A stretch of 8,950 nucleotides of DNA from Alphaproteobacteria bacterium (lineage in GTDB: Bacteria; Pseudomonadota; Alphaproteobacteria; ATCC43930; CGMCC-115725). Location of the stretch: assembly GCA_030037055.1 (NCBI GenBank), contig JASHRZ010000202.1:1-8950 (forward strand), in the 5' to 3' direction. A program made the position numbers and the translations under genes. Positions 1 through 6,601 of this stretch are shown here, in pieces; position 1 is the first letter of the stretch, and each line of letters opens with the position of its first letter. Below the pieces are notes generated by a model. It was not told where the DNA came from, searched no databases, and saw only the letters and a list, made by a program, of their open reading frames with translations.

Positions 1-338
1 TCGATCTCGGCGACGAAGCCGCGCCCGTCGCTGGCATCGCGCACTGCGGCGGTGGCCAGCACGTCGAGCCGGCGCACGCCGATGCCGCGCGCCAGCGCCA
101 CGAAGCGCTGCAGGTTGTCGCGCGCCAGCGCCATTCCATCGGGGTCGAGCCGGCCGGTCTCCTCGAGGCCGCGGCCGAGCCCGCACATCACCTTCTCGTT
201 GAACAGCGTGCGCGGCGAGCGGCGGATGCCGTCATAGACAACGAGGCGCAGCGAGTTGGAGCCGATATCGATCACGGCGACGTTGCCGCCGCCCCCCGGT
301 CGGGCGCGCCGCAATCGCCGTCGCAGAGCGCTGCGCAT
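1..338 (-). CDS. ppx: Exopolyphosphatase (Ppx/GppA family), 5' part, cut by the window edge
   Basis: Ppx/GppA proteins remove terminal phosphates from polyphosphate, or from pppGpp in GppA, in the cytoplasm. About 112 N-terminal residues are visible, and the reading frame is open to the left edge. After a basic, glycine-rich leader of about 18 residues comes AVIDIGSNSLRLVVYDG (about residues 20-36), which is the phosphate-binding loop of the ASKHA-fold Ppx/GppA family. Further matches are the LFNEKVMCGLGRGLEETGRL segment and VLATAAVRDASDG near residues 91-103, both typical of the family. The ATG at 338 is the natural start; it lies 14 bases after the ppk stop and has only a weak upstream AGG. 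Co-transcription with ppk is inferred. Family assignment is firm; the choice of Ppx over GppA rests on the ppk neighbour and cannot be tested from this fragment. Confidence 0.9.
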   Translation of the reverse strand, partial: MRSALRRRLRRARPGGGGNVAVIDIGSNSLRLVVYDGIRRSPRTLFNEKVMCGLGRGLEETGRLDPDGMALARDNLQRFVALARGIGVRRLDVLATAAVRDASDGRGFVAEI

Positions 339-352
339 GCGCAGTGCCTGGC

Positions 353-2518
353 TCAGGGCTCGGCTTTCTCCGCCACCAGGCGCGGCGCGGTGCGGGCGCG
401 CTGCAGCGCGCTGCCGCGACCGGAAAGGCTGGGGTTGGTCATGAAATAAGTATGGGCGCTGAAAGCGTCCGGCGCCACGCTCTCGCGCACATACTCGCCG
501 TCCGGCAAAAGCCGCCACGACAGCGCCTGGTCGCGCAGGTTGGCGCCCATGATCTCGTCCAGCACCTGGCGGTGCACCGTCTCGTTCTCGATCGGCACCA
601 GCGCCTCGACGCGCCAGTCGAGATTGCGCGGCATCCAATCGGCCGAGGAAATGAACACCTTGGCATCATCCGAGGGCAGCCTGTGGCCGTTGCCGAAGCA
701 GACGATGCGGCCGTGCTCGAGGAAGCGGCCGATGATGCTCTTGACGCGGATGTTCTCGGAGAGTCCGGCGACGCCGGGGCGCAGGCAGCAGATGCCGCGC
801 ACCACCAGGTCGATCTGCACGCCCTCCTGCGAGGCGCGGTAGAGGAGATCGATGATGGCGGGATCGACCAGCGCGTTGACCTTGCCCCAGATCTGCGCCG
901 GCCGCCCGGCGCGAGCATGCTCGATCTCCGCCTCGATCAGCTCGACGAGGCGATGGCGCAGGCTGATCGGCGCCACCGCGATCTTTTCCAGCGTCGCCGG
1001 CGTGGCGTAGCCGGTCATGTAGTTGAAGAGCCGCTGCGCGTCGCGGCAGAGCGCCGGATCGCAGGTGAAGAAGCTCAGATCGGTGTAGACCCGCGCGGTG
1101 TAAGGGTGATAGTTGCCGGTGCCGAAATGCACATAGGAGCGCAAGGCGCCGGCCTCGCGCCGCACCACCAGCGACACCTTGGCGTGGGTCTTGAGCTCGA
1201 GGAAGCCGTAGACCACCTGCACGCCGGCACGCTCGAGATCGCGCGCCCAGCGTATGTTCTGTTCCTCGTCGAAGCGCGCCTTGAGCTCGACCAGCGCGGT
1301 CACGGACTTGCCGGCCTCGGCCGCCTCGATCAGCGCGCGCACGATCGGGCTGTCCTCGCTGGTGCGGTAGAGCGTCTGCTTCACCGCCACCACCGCGGGA
1401 TCGCGCGCCGCCTGGCGGACGAACTGCACCACCACGTCGAAGCTCTCATAGGGGTGGTGTACGACGATGTCTTTCTGGCGGATGGCGGCGAAGCAATCGC
1501 CGCCGAAATCGCGGATGCGCTCGGGAAAACGCGGGTTGTAAGGGGTGAAGATGAGGTCGGGCCGTTCGTCGATGATGAGCTGCTTGGTGTCGGCAAAGCC
1601 GAGCAGGCCTTCCGCGACGAAAAGGTCGTCGGGCGAGGCGTCGAGCTGCTCGACCAGGAAGTCGCGGAGATCCTCCGGCATTCCCATCTCGACGGCGAGG
1701 CGAATCACATGACCGCGGCGCCGGCGTTTCAGCGCGGTTTCGAACAGCCGCACGAGATCCTCGGCCTCCTCCTCGACCTCGATGTCGCTGTCGCGCAGGA
1801 TCCGGAACATACCCTGGCCCACGACCAAGAAGCCGGGGAAGAGATGGTCGAGATAGAGCCCGATCATCTGCTCCACCGGCAGGAAGCGCACCGCCTTGCC
1901 AGGCAGGCGGACGAAGCGGTTGACGGTGCCGGGGATGAGCAGCAGTGCTTCCATCCGGCTGTCATCGCTGGCGCGCTTGAGCTGCAGCGCCAAGCCCAGG
2001 CCGAGATTGGCGATAAAGGGGAAGGGATGGGCGGGATCGATGGCGAGCGGCGTCAGCACCGGGAAGATTTCGGCCATGAAGCGCTCTTCGAGCCAGGCGC
2101 AATCATCGGCCGCCAGCTCCTCGGGCCCGACCACGGCGATCCCCGCCTCGGCCAGCTGCTGGCGCAGCACGCGCCAGGTTACCTGCTGGTCGCGCATCAG
2201 CTTTCCGGCGCGCAGGTTGATCGCGTCGAGCTGCTGCGCCGGGGTGAGCCCGTCCTGGCTCGGCGTGGCGATGCCGGCCAGCACTTGGCCTTTGAGGCCG
2301 GCGACGCGAACCATGAAGAACTCGTCCAGATTGTTGGCCGAGATCGACAGGAAGCGCAGCCTCTCCAGCAAGGGGTGGCGAGGACTGTCGGCCTCGGCGA
2401 GCACGCGCTCGTTGAAGGCAAGCCAGCTCAGCTCGCGGTTGATGAAGCGCGCCGGCGCGTTTGCGTCGACCGACAACGCCGCAGCGCGTAGAGGTTCGGC
2501 CACGTCTCCACTCCCCAT
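353..2518 (-). CDS. ppk: Polyphosphate kinase 1
   Basis: PPK1 makes polyphosphate reversibly from the gamma-phosphate of ATP through a phosphohistidine intermediate. The protein is 721 residues, a usual PPK1 length. RFINRELSWLAFNERVL (residues 24-40) marks the N-terminal domain, and HPYESFDVVVQFVRQAARDP (355-374) opens the first catalytic half. ELKTHAKV places a histidine at 445 equivalent to the autophosphorylated His435 of E. coli PPK. IIGRFLEHGRI places the second conserved histidine at 602. KQTLYR (380-385) and KARFDEEQNIRW (413-424) match the conserved arginine-containing segments. No frameshift or missing active-site residue was seen. Start: the ATG at 2518 has no well-spaced ribosome site, whereas an in-frame GTG at 2503 has GGGGAG ending 7 bases upstream, so translation may begin there and give 716 residues. 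ppx follows 14 bases downstream; sixA diverges upstream. Confidence 0.97.
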   Translation of the reverse strand: MGSGDVAEPLRAAALSVDANAPARFINRELSWLAFNERVLAEADSPRHPLLERLRFLSISANNLDEFFMVRVAGLKGQVLAGIATPSQDGLTPAQQLDAINLRAGKLMRDQQVTWRVLRQQLAEAGIAVVGPEELAADDCAWLEERFMAEIFPVLTPLAIDPAHPFPFIANLGLGLALQLKRASDDSRMEALLLIPGTVNRFVRLPGKAVRFLPVEQMIGLYLDHLFPGFLVVGQGMFRILRDSDIEVEEEAEDLVRLFETALKRRRRGHVIRLAVEMGMPEDLRDFLVEQLDASPDDLFVAEGLLGFADTKQLIIDERPDLIFTPYNPRFPERIRDFGGDCFAAIRQKDIVVHHPYESFDVVVQFVRQAARDPAVVAVKQTLYRTSEDSPIVRALIEAAEAGKSVTALVELKARFDEEQNIRWARDLERAGVQVVYGFLELKTHAKVSLVVRREAGALRSYVHFGTGNYHPYTARVYTDLSFFTCDPALCRDAQRLFNYMTGYATPATLEKIAVAPISLRHRLVELIEAEIEHARAGRPAQIWGKVNALVDPAIIDLLYRASQEGVQIDLVVRGICCLRPGVAGLSENIRVKSIIGRFLEHGRIVCFGNGHRLPSDDAKVFISSADWMPRNLDWRVEALVPIENETVHRQVLDEIMGANLRDQALSWRLLPDGEYVRESVAPDAFSAHTYFMTNPSLSGRGSALQRARTAPRLVAEKAEP

Positions 2519-2538
2519 TCCCTGGCTCGGAGGGCCAG

Positions 2539-2565
2539 TTTATAACGGCCGGATGGCGATGTCAT
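2539..2565. promoter_or_regulatory. Candidate divergent promoter between ppk and sixA
   Basis: The gap between the ppk and sixA starts is only about 45 bases and holds the AT-rich box GTTTATAAC (2538-2546) in otherwise GC-rich DNA. On the minus strand it reads TATAAA (2544-2539), preceded by ATGACA (2565-2560). That gives a -35/-10 pair for ppk, but with a short 15-base spacer. On the plus strand the same box reads TATAAC (2541-2546), a plausible -10 for sixA without a convincing -35. The nearly symmetrical box could serve both directions. This is consensus matching by eye only. Confidence 0.35.
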
Positions 2566-3106
2566 GGCAGCCAGCATGAAAATCATGAGCGAGCTCTACC
2601 TGTTGCGCCATGCCAAGGCCGTGCCCCAAGAGGAAGGCGGTCCGGACCGCGAGCGGCCGCTCGAGCAGCGCGGAAGACGCGCCGCCCAGGCGGTGGCGCA
2701 CTGGATCGCCGAGCAGCGGCTCGCCCCGACGCTGGTGCTGTGCTCGCCCTCGCTGCGCACCCGCCAGACGCTGGACATCGTCGCCCTCTCCTTTCCGCAT
2801 CCGCCGCAGATCCTGATCGAGGACGAGCTTTATCTCGCCGATGCTCGCCAGCTGCTCGCCCGCTTGCGCCGGTTGCCCGCCGACACTCCCAACGTCCTCC
2901 TGGTCGGTCACAACCCGGGATTTCACGATCTGGCGATGTATCTATCAGACGTAGCGACCGGTTCCTTGATCGCGCGACTCGCAGGGTTTCCCGCCGGCGC
3001 GCTGGCGAGCTTCCAGATCGAGGTCCCCTGGGCGTCGCTCGGACGCCGCCACGCCCGGCTCACCGCGGTGGTGGCGCCCAAGGAATTATTGCGCGGTCTC
3101 GATTAA
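2564..3106 (+). CDS. sixA: SixA-type phosphohistidine phosphatase (histidine phosphatase superfamily)
   Basis: This is a small, cytoplasmic single-domain member of the branch-1 histidine phosphatase superfamily; SixA proteins remove phosphate from phosphohistidine. In the 180-residue protein, LYLLRHAKA (residues 11-19) is the RH motif with catalytic His16. SPSLRTRQT (61-69) carries the conserved phosphate-pocket arginine Arg65, EDELYLA supplies a likely acid near Glu88, and LLVGHNPGFHDL (112-123) carries the second catalytic His116. The RHAKA form rather than RHG, and the short length, favour SixA over phosphoglycerate mutase. In-frame ATGs at 2564, 2576 and 2585 are all possible; only 2564 has a modest GGAT upstream. 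Its substrate is not shown by the sequence. It diverges from ppk and converges on hda, and its stop overlaps the hda stop. A link to polyphosphate metabolism is suggested by position only. Confidence 0.88.
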   Translation: MAASMKIMSELYLLRHAKAVPQEEGGPDRERPLEQRGRRAAQAVAHWIAEQRLAPTLVLCSPSLRTRQTLDIVALSFPHPPQILIEDELYLADARQLLARLRRLPADTPNVLLVGHNPGFHDLAMYLSDVATGSLIARLAGFPAGALASFQIEVPWASLGRRHARLTAVVAPKELLRGLD

Positions 3107-3771
3107 CGCTCGCGCGGCTCAAGCCTCAGCACGCGCCGTGCCAGCGGCACGGTGATGCGGCGATGCGCGGCGAGCGAGGCGGCGTCGAGGGCGGCGACCG
3201 CGCGCTGCGCGGCGGCAAAGGAGCGGTCGAGCTGCAGGGTGAGATAGGCGACCACCTCCTCCCCCACCTGGAGCTGGCGGTCGGCGAAGAGCTTGACGAG
3301 CAAGGCGCCGAGCAGCGCTTCATCCGGCGCCGCCACGGTTGCCACGGGACAGGCGATGAGGCGCGAGCGGAGATCGGCGAGCGCGATCGGCAAGCGCGCG
3401 GGCGGCTCGCGGTCGGCGACGAGGAGATGGCCGCCGCGCTCGACCAGCAGATTGTAGAGATGGAGGAGCGGCTCCCCGGGCGCGCCTGCAACATCGTCGA
3501 CGATCACCGCCGCCGCATCGCCGAGCAGCGCGGGTACGCGCTCGGTGGTGAGCGCGGCGGGGTCGACGAAGCGCGCTGCCGCGCGCTGTGCGAAGACATG
3601 GGCAAGATGAGTCTTGCCGCTGCCCGGCGGTCCGCTGAGCGCCAGCGCAGGCGCCGGCCAGCGCGGCCAGCGATCGAGCCAGGCGACGGCGTCCTGGTTG
3701 CACGGCGCCACCAGGAAGTCGGCACGGCCGAGCGCCGGTCGATGCGGCAGGTCGAGCGGCAGTTGCGCCAT
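3103..3771 (-). CDS. hda: DnaA regulatory inactivator Hda (HdaA)
   Basis: Hda is a DnaA-related AAA+ protein that, bound to the sliding clamp, stimulates hydrolysis of DnaA-ATP after initiation and so limits re-replication; the Caulobacter version is called HdaA. The protein is 222 residues, family-sized, and lacks the DNA-binding domain of DnaA. QLPLDLP at residues 3-9 is the N-terminal clamp-binding peptide. GPPGSGKT (47-54) is Walker A, VIVDDV (89-94) is Walker B, LLVADREPP (116-124) fits the sensor 1 region, and DLRSRL (133-138) holds the arginine-finger candidate Arg137. RSFAAAQRAVAALD near 183-196 fits sensor 2. The gene is last in the minus-strand operon, 8 bases after the permease stop, with a weak AGAAG upstream. 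The clamp motif and lack of a C-terminal domain separate it from DnaA. Confidence 0.92.
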   Translation of the reverse strand: MAQLPLDLPHRPALGRADFLVAPCNQDAVAWLDRWPRWPAPALALSGPPGSGKTHLAHVFAQRAAARFVDPAALTTERVPALLGDAAAVIVDDVAGAPGEPLLHLYNLLVERGGHLLVADREPPARLPIALADLRSRLIACPVATVAAPDEALLGALLVKLFADRQLQVGEEVVAYLTLQLDRSFAAAQRAVAALDAASLAAHRRITVPLARRVLRLEPRER

Positions 3772-3779
3772 CGCCGCTT

Positions 3780-4859
3780 CTAATCCGACGCGTGCCGATT
3801 GGCGGGGTCGTAGAGCGGGCTCGCGAGATAGCGCGCCAGCGCGAAGCGCACGAGCACGCCGATCACCGCCGCCGTTGGCAGTGCCAGCAGTACGCCGAGA
3901 AAGCCGAAGACGCTGCCGAAGGCGAGGAGTGCGAAGATTACCCAGACGGGATGGAGATGGACGCGCCTGCCGACGAACTTCGGCGCGAGCACGTTCGATT
4001 CCAGAACCTGGCCGATGGCAAAGACGACGATCACGGCGAGCAGCCCGGAGAAGCTGCCGTACTGGAGCAGCGCCAGACCCAGCGCCAGCACCAGCCCGGT
4101 GGCGAAACCGACATAGGGGATGAAGGTGAGAATGCCGGCTAGGACGCCGATGATGAGGCCGAACTCAAGGCGGATCAGCGAGAGCGCCGCGGCATAGTAG
4201 ACGCCGACGCCGAGGCAGACCAGAAGCTGGCCGTGGAGATAGCCCGAGAGCGTCGCGTCGACCAACCGCGCCTGCTCACGGATGGTGGCGGCATGGTGGC
4301 GCGGCAGCCAGCTGTCGATGCGACGGACCAGGCGGTCCCAGTCACGCAGCAGAAAGAAGGACACCACCGGCGTCAGGAAGATCAGCGAGAGCAGGTTGGC
4401 TAGCGCGATGCCGCTGGTCAGCACGCGCTGGATGAACCGCGCGAGCCAACTGGCGACATCGCCCAGACCGGCGCCGAGCGCGTCGCGCAGCTTGGCCACG
4501 TCCTCGGGCGCGAGCTGCTGCTGGGCGAGTTGCATGAGGTGCTCGAAGCGGCCGCGGGCATCGGCCACCATCCCGGGCACCCGGCGCGCCAGCTCACCCG
4601 CCTGCAGCTGCACGAGCGGCACCAGCAGCGCGAAGATCAGGAGCAGCATCAGCAGGAAGAGCAGCAGCGCCAGCAAAGTGGCGAGGCCCCGCGGCACGCG
4701 CCAGCGCTCGAGTCGGTGCACCGCCGGGTCGAGAAAATAAGCGATCGCCGAGCCGGCAACGAAGGGCAGCAGGATCGGGCTCAGGAGATAGACGAGCAGG
4801 AAGAAGAAGACGAGCGCGCCCAGCCAGAAATACACCTGCTGCCGCTGGCCCGAGGTCAC
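3780..4859 (-). CDS. AI-2E family (PerM/DUF20) membrane permease
   Basis: This is an integral inner-membrane protein of the AI-2E transporter (formerly UPF0118/PerM) family. Members have been linked to export of autoinducer-2 or to ion transport, but most substrates are unknown. The 359-residue protein is of normal length. Hydrophobic stretches lie near residues 10-27, 28-44, 59-82, 152-171, 210-230, 233-260, 268-287 and 303-340, with a soluble, helix-rich insert between about 84 and 150. Family hallmarks are ILTFIPYVG (243-251), LAPKFVGRRVHLHPVWV (291-307) and GFLGVLLALP (319-328). The frame is open further upstream, but that part is low-complexity antisense of the preceding gene. The GTG at 4859 is chosen because it overlaps the preceding stop as GTGA and has GAGG 7 bases upstream. 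Translational coupling to the phosphatidyltransferase is likely. The physiological substrate cannot be read from the sequence. Confidence 0.9.
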   Translation of the reverse strand: MTSGQRQQVYFWLGALVFFFLLVYLLSPILLPFVAGSAIAYFLDPAVHRLERWRVPRGLATLLALLLFLLMLLLIFALLVPLVQLQAGELARRVPGMVADARGRFEHLMQLAQQQLAPEDVAKLRDALGAGLGDVASWLARFIQRVLTSGIALANLLSLIFLTPVVSFFLLRDWDRLVRRIDSWLPRHHAATIREQARLVDATLSGYLHGQLLVCLGVGVYYAAALSLIRLEFGLIIGVLAGILTFIPYVGFATGLVLALGLALLQYGSFSGLLAVIVVFAIGQVLESNVLAPKFVGRRVHLHPVWVIFALLAFGSVFGFLGVLLALPTAAVIGVLVRFALARYLASPLYDPANRHASD

Positions 4860-5401
4860 GGCTCCGCCTCCGCCCCGGCGAGCGTCCGTGTCCAGCGCAC
4901 GAGATAGCCCGCGCCGGAGATCACCGTCGTCGCTCCCGTGGCATAGACCAAAATCGCGGAGAGCGCGTGCAAGGCGAGGCCGAGGCCGAGCTCGGCAAGC
5001 ACCACGCCCACCAACGCGATCTGCATCGCAGTGTTGACCTTGCTCACGAGCAGCGGCTCCCAGCGCATGGGCTGGCCGAGCGCCGCCACCAGCAGGAAGC
5101 CGCCGATGATCAATGCGTCGCGGAAGACGACGAGGATGACCAGCCACGCGGGCAGATGGCCGGCGATGCCCAAGGTCAGATACATGCTGACGAGGAGCGC
5201 CTTGTCGGCAATGGGATCGAGCAAGGCGCCGAGGCGCGAGCGCTGATCGAGGCGCTTGGCGATGAAGCCGTCGACCGCGTCGGAAAGCCCGGCGGCGACG
5301 AACAGCCAGAAGGCGGCGGCAGTCTCGCCCGTCAGCACCAGCCAGATCGCCACCGGCACGCTCAGCAGCCGCCCGAGAGTGATGAGGTTGGCCAGGCCCA
5401 C
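4856..5401 (-). CDS. CDP-alcohol phosphatidyltransferase family protein (PgsA-like)
   Basis: Enzymes of this membrane family transfer a phosphatidyl group from CDP-diacylglycerol to an alcohol, for example glycerol-3-phosphate in PgsA. From the GTG start the protein is 181 residues, the size of a bacterial PgsA, with several hydrophobic helices (about 10-24, 27-41, 68-80, 85-107, 124-145, 147-165). The catalytic signature is present: Asp41, Asp44-Gly45, Ala48, Gly58, Asp62 and Asp66 with normal spacing. The usual Arg after Ala is Lys49, followed by Arg50. Longer open frame upstream is antisense-like and unrelated; the GTG at 5401 is preceded by GAGG 8 bases away, overlapping the stop of the DUF2066 gene, and begins the family-like GLANLITLGRLLSVP. 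The stop overlaps the permease start. It could be the main PgsA or an operon-specific paralogue with another acceptor; the rest of the genome would decide. Confidence 0.88.
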   Translation of the reverse strand: MGLANLITLGRLLSVPVAIWLVLTGETAAAFWLFVAAGLSDAVDGFIAKRLDQRSRLGALLDPIADKALLVSMYLTLGIAGHLPAWLVILVVFRDALIIGGFLLVAALGQPMRWEPLLVSKVNTAMQIALVGVVLAELGLGLALHALSAILVYATGATTVISGAGYLVRWTRTLAGAEAEP

Positions 5402-5411
5402 GCTCTCAGCC

Positions 5412-6536
5412 TCAGCGGGGCGAGGTCGAGGCGGCGCGCCGCTGCAGCACCCAGTCGGGATCGGCGCCGCTGAGCTCGAGATCGCGCTGGGCGAGCGCAA
5501 GACGAAGCTGATCGGGATCGCCGACATAACGGATCTCAACGCGCGCCTCCTCGCGGTCGAGCGTGACGAGCCGGCTGCTGCGCACCGCCGGGATCCCGCT
5601 CAGCCGGTCGCGCACCGCCAGCCAATCGCGCAACGTGCCGGTGGGCACCCGCGCCGTGAGCGTGCCGCTCTCGCGCGTGTCGAGCATGTTCGCGGCCTTC
5701 CACGCCTCTTCCACCTGCGCGATGACGTCGGCGACGGCGCGGCCCATCAGGTCGGCATCGCTCTCGCCGGGATTGGCGGCGGCAGATCCGACCCAGCTCT
5801 GCTCGGCGCCCGTAACGCCCGGCGGATAGCGCGTGCTGGTCACGTCGATGGCGTGCTGCTCGCCGCCGGTCTGGAGCCTCGCCTGCGTCACCAGCACGTC
5901 GGCGTCGCCATAGCGCTGCGAGATCGCCTTCAGCCGCTCGTCATCGCCGCGCACCGCCGCTTCGGCGTCGATCGCCTGCACATCTTCGAGTTCGCCCAAG
6001 GGGCGCATCAACGGCACCAGGCCCGGCACCGGCCTGGCGTTCGCCCAGGCGTCGCGCCACGGGCTGGGGTCGTCCCACAGCGTCAGCTGATCGCCATTAT
6101 GCAGCACCGGCAGGACGACGACCGGCTTGCTCGGCGTCTCGGCAAAAGCGATGCCCGCCTGGCGCAGCATCTGGCGCACCGCTTCGGGTCGGAAATGGAC
6201 GGTGAAATCGGCGAGGTAGCGCACGTCGGAGCGGCGCTCATGCGCGACCTCGAAGCCCTGCACGAGATCGTTGAGCAGTGCCGCGTCAACCGGCGGCAGC
6301 CGGCGGCGATCGGCGGCGAGCGTCATGCGCTGCATCAGCAGGTCGAAGGCGCGGTTCTCCCCTTCGACGATCGCCTGGTCGCGCGCCGCGGCGGCATTGG
6401 CGGCGGTGACGTCGACCGGCACCGGCGAGACGGCATAGACGTCAAAACGTCGCGCCGGAACCTCCGCCGCGGCGGCGTCGACGAGGCCGAGGCACAGCAG
6501 CACCAGCGCTGCCGCAAGCCGGCGTCTCAGCAGCAT
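5412..6536 (-). CDS. DUF2066 domain exported protein of unknown function
   Basis: The function is unknown. The 374-residue protein starts with a clear signal peptide: arginines at 4-6, a hydrophobic core AAALVLLCLGLVDAAAA (residues 8-24), and probable cleavage after AAA before Glu25. No convincing lipobox was seen, so it is probably periplasmic rather than a lipoprotein. The mature start FDVYAVSPVPVDVTA, followed by alanine-rich ARDQAIVEGENRAFDLLMQR, is the usual opening of DUF2066 proteins. The C-terminal third has repeated short beta-like stretches such as ARVEIRYVGDPDQL. The frame stays open far upstream, antisense to purM, but the ATG at 6536 is supported by the signal peptide that follows it; the upstream ribosome site is weak. 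It heads the operon with the phosphatidyltransferase, permease and hda, suggesting an envelope role by context only. The family call is by recognition, without a profile search. Confidence 0.82.
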   Translation of the reverse strand: MLLRRRLAAALVLLCLGLVDAAAAEVPARRFDVYAVSPVPVDVTAANAAAARDQAIVEGENRAFDLLMQRMTLAADRRRLPPVDAALLNDLVQGFEVAHERRSDVRYLADFTVHFRPEAVRQMLRQAGIAFAETPSKPVVVLPVLHNGDQLTLWDDPSPWRDAWANARPVPGLVPLMRPLGELEDVQAIDAEAAVRGDDERLKAISQRYGDADVLVTQARLQTGGEQHAIDVTSTRYPPGVTGAEQSWVGSAAANPGESDADLMGRAVADVIAQVEEAWKAANMLDTRESGTLTARVPTGTLRDWLAVRDRLSGIPAVRSSRLVTLDREEARVEIRYVGDPDQLRLALAQRDLELSGADPDWVLQRRAASTSPR

Positions 6537-6586
6537 TGCAAACCGTTCCGCATCGCCGGTATTGTCCCCGTGCCGCGCCTGTCGCG

Positions 6587-6601
6587 GTAATAGCCTATTA
6601 C
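6587..6601. promoter_or_regulatory. 15-base palindrome in the DUF2066-purM divergent gap (candidate operator)
   Basis: GTAATAGCCTATTAC is a perfect inverted repeat with 7-base arms (6587-6593 and 6595-6601) around one central base. It is the most AT-rich spot in the divergent gap. It overlaps the best purM start candidate (ATT at 6597) and contains possible -10 hexamers such as TAATAG; TTGTCC at 6562 is a weak -35 candidate on the plus strand. A dimeric repressor bound here would block purM and perhaps the divergent operon, but no regulator is known for this motif and a role is inferred from symmetry and position. Confidence 0.4.

Noticed and set aside
344..2491. Open frame of 715 codons on the plus strand
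   Set aside because: It is fully antisense to ppk, whose active-site motifs are intact. Its product is rich in Arg, His, Asp, Glu and Ala with no recognisable domain, as expected for a shadow frame in GC-rich DNA.
2461..3783. Open frame of 440 codons on the plus strand over sixA and hda
   Set aside because: It runs out of frame through sixA and antisense through hda, with no domain and an unlikely Arg/Ala-rich composition.
4860..5147. Extra 96 codons at the front of the AI-2E-family permease frame
   Set aside because: They overlap the phosphatidyltransferase in another frame and are Arg/Gly-rich. The GTG at 4859 has a good ribosome site and a GTGA overlap and gives the family-typical length.
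5402..5539. Extra 46 codons at the front of the phosphatidyltransferase frame
   Set aside because: They overlap the DUF2066 3' end, are Ser/Pro-rich and do not resemble the family. The GTG at 5401 begins the conserved part and has GAGG upstream.
5256..6590. Open frame of 444 codons on the plus strand
   Set aside because: It is antisense to the phosphatidyltransferase and DUF2066 genes, is His/Arg/Ala-rich, and shows no recognisable family.
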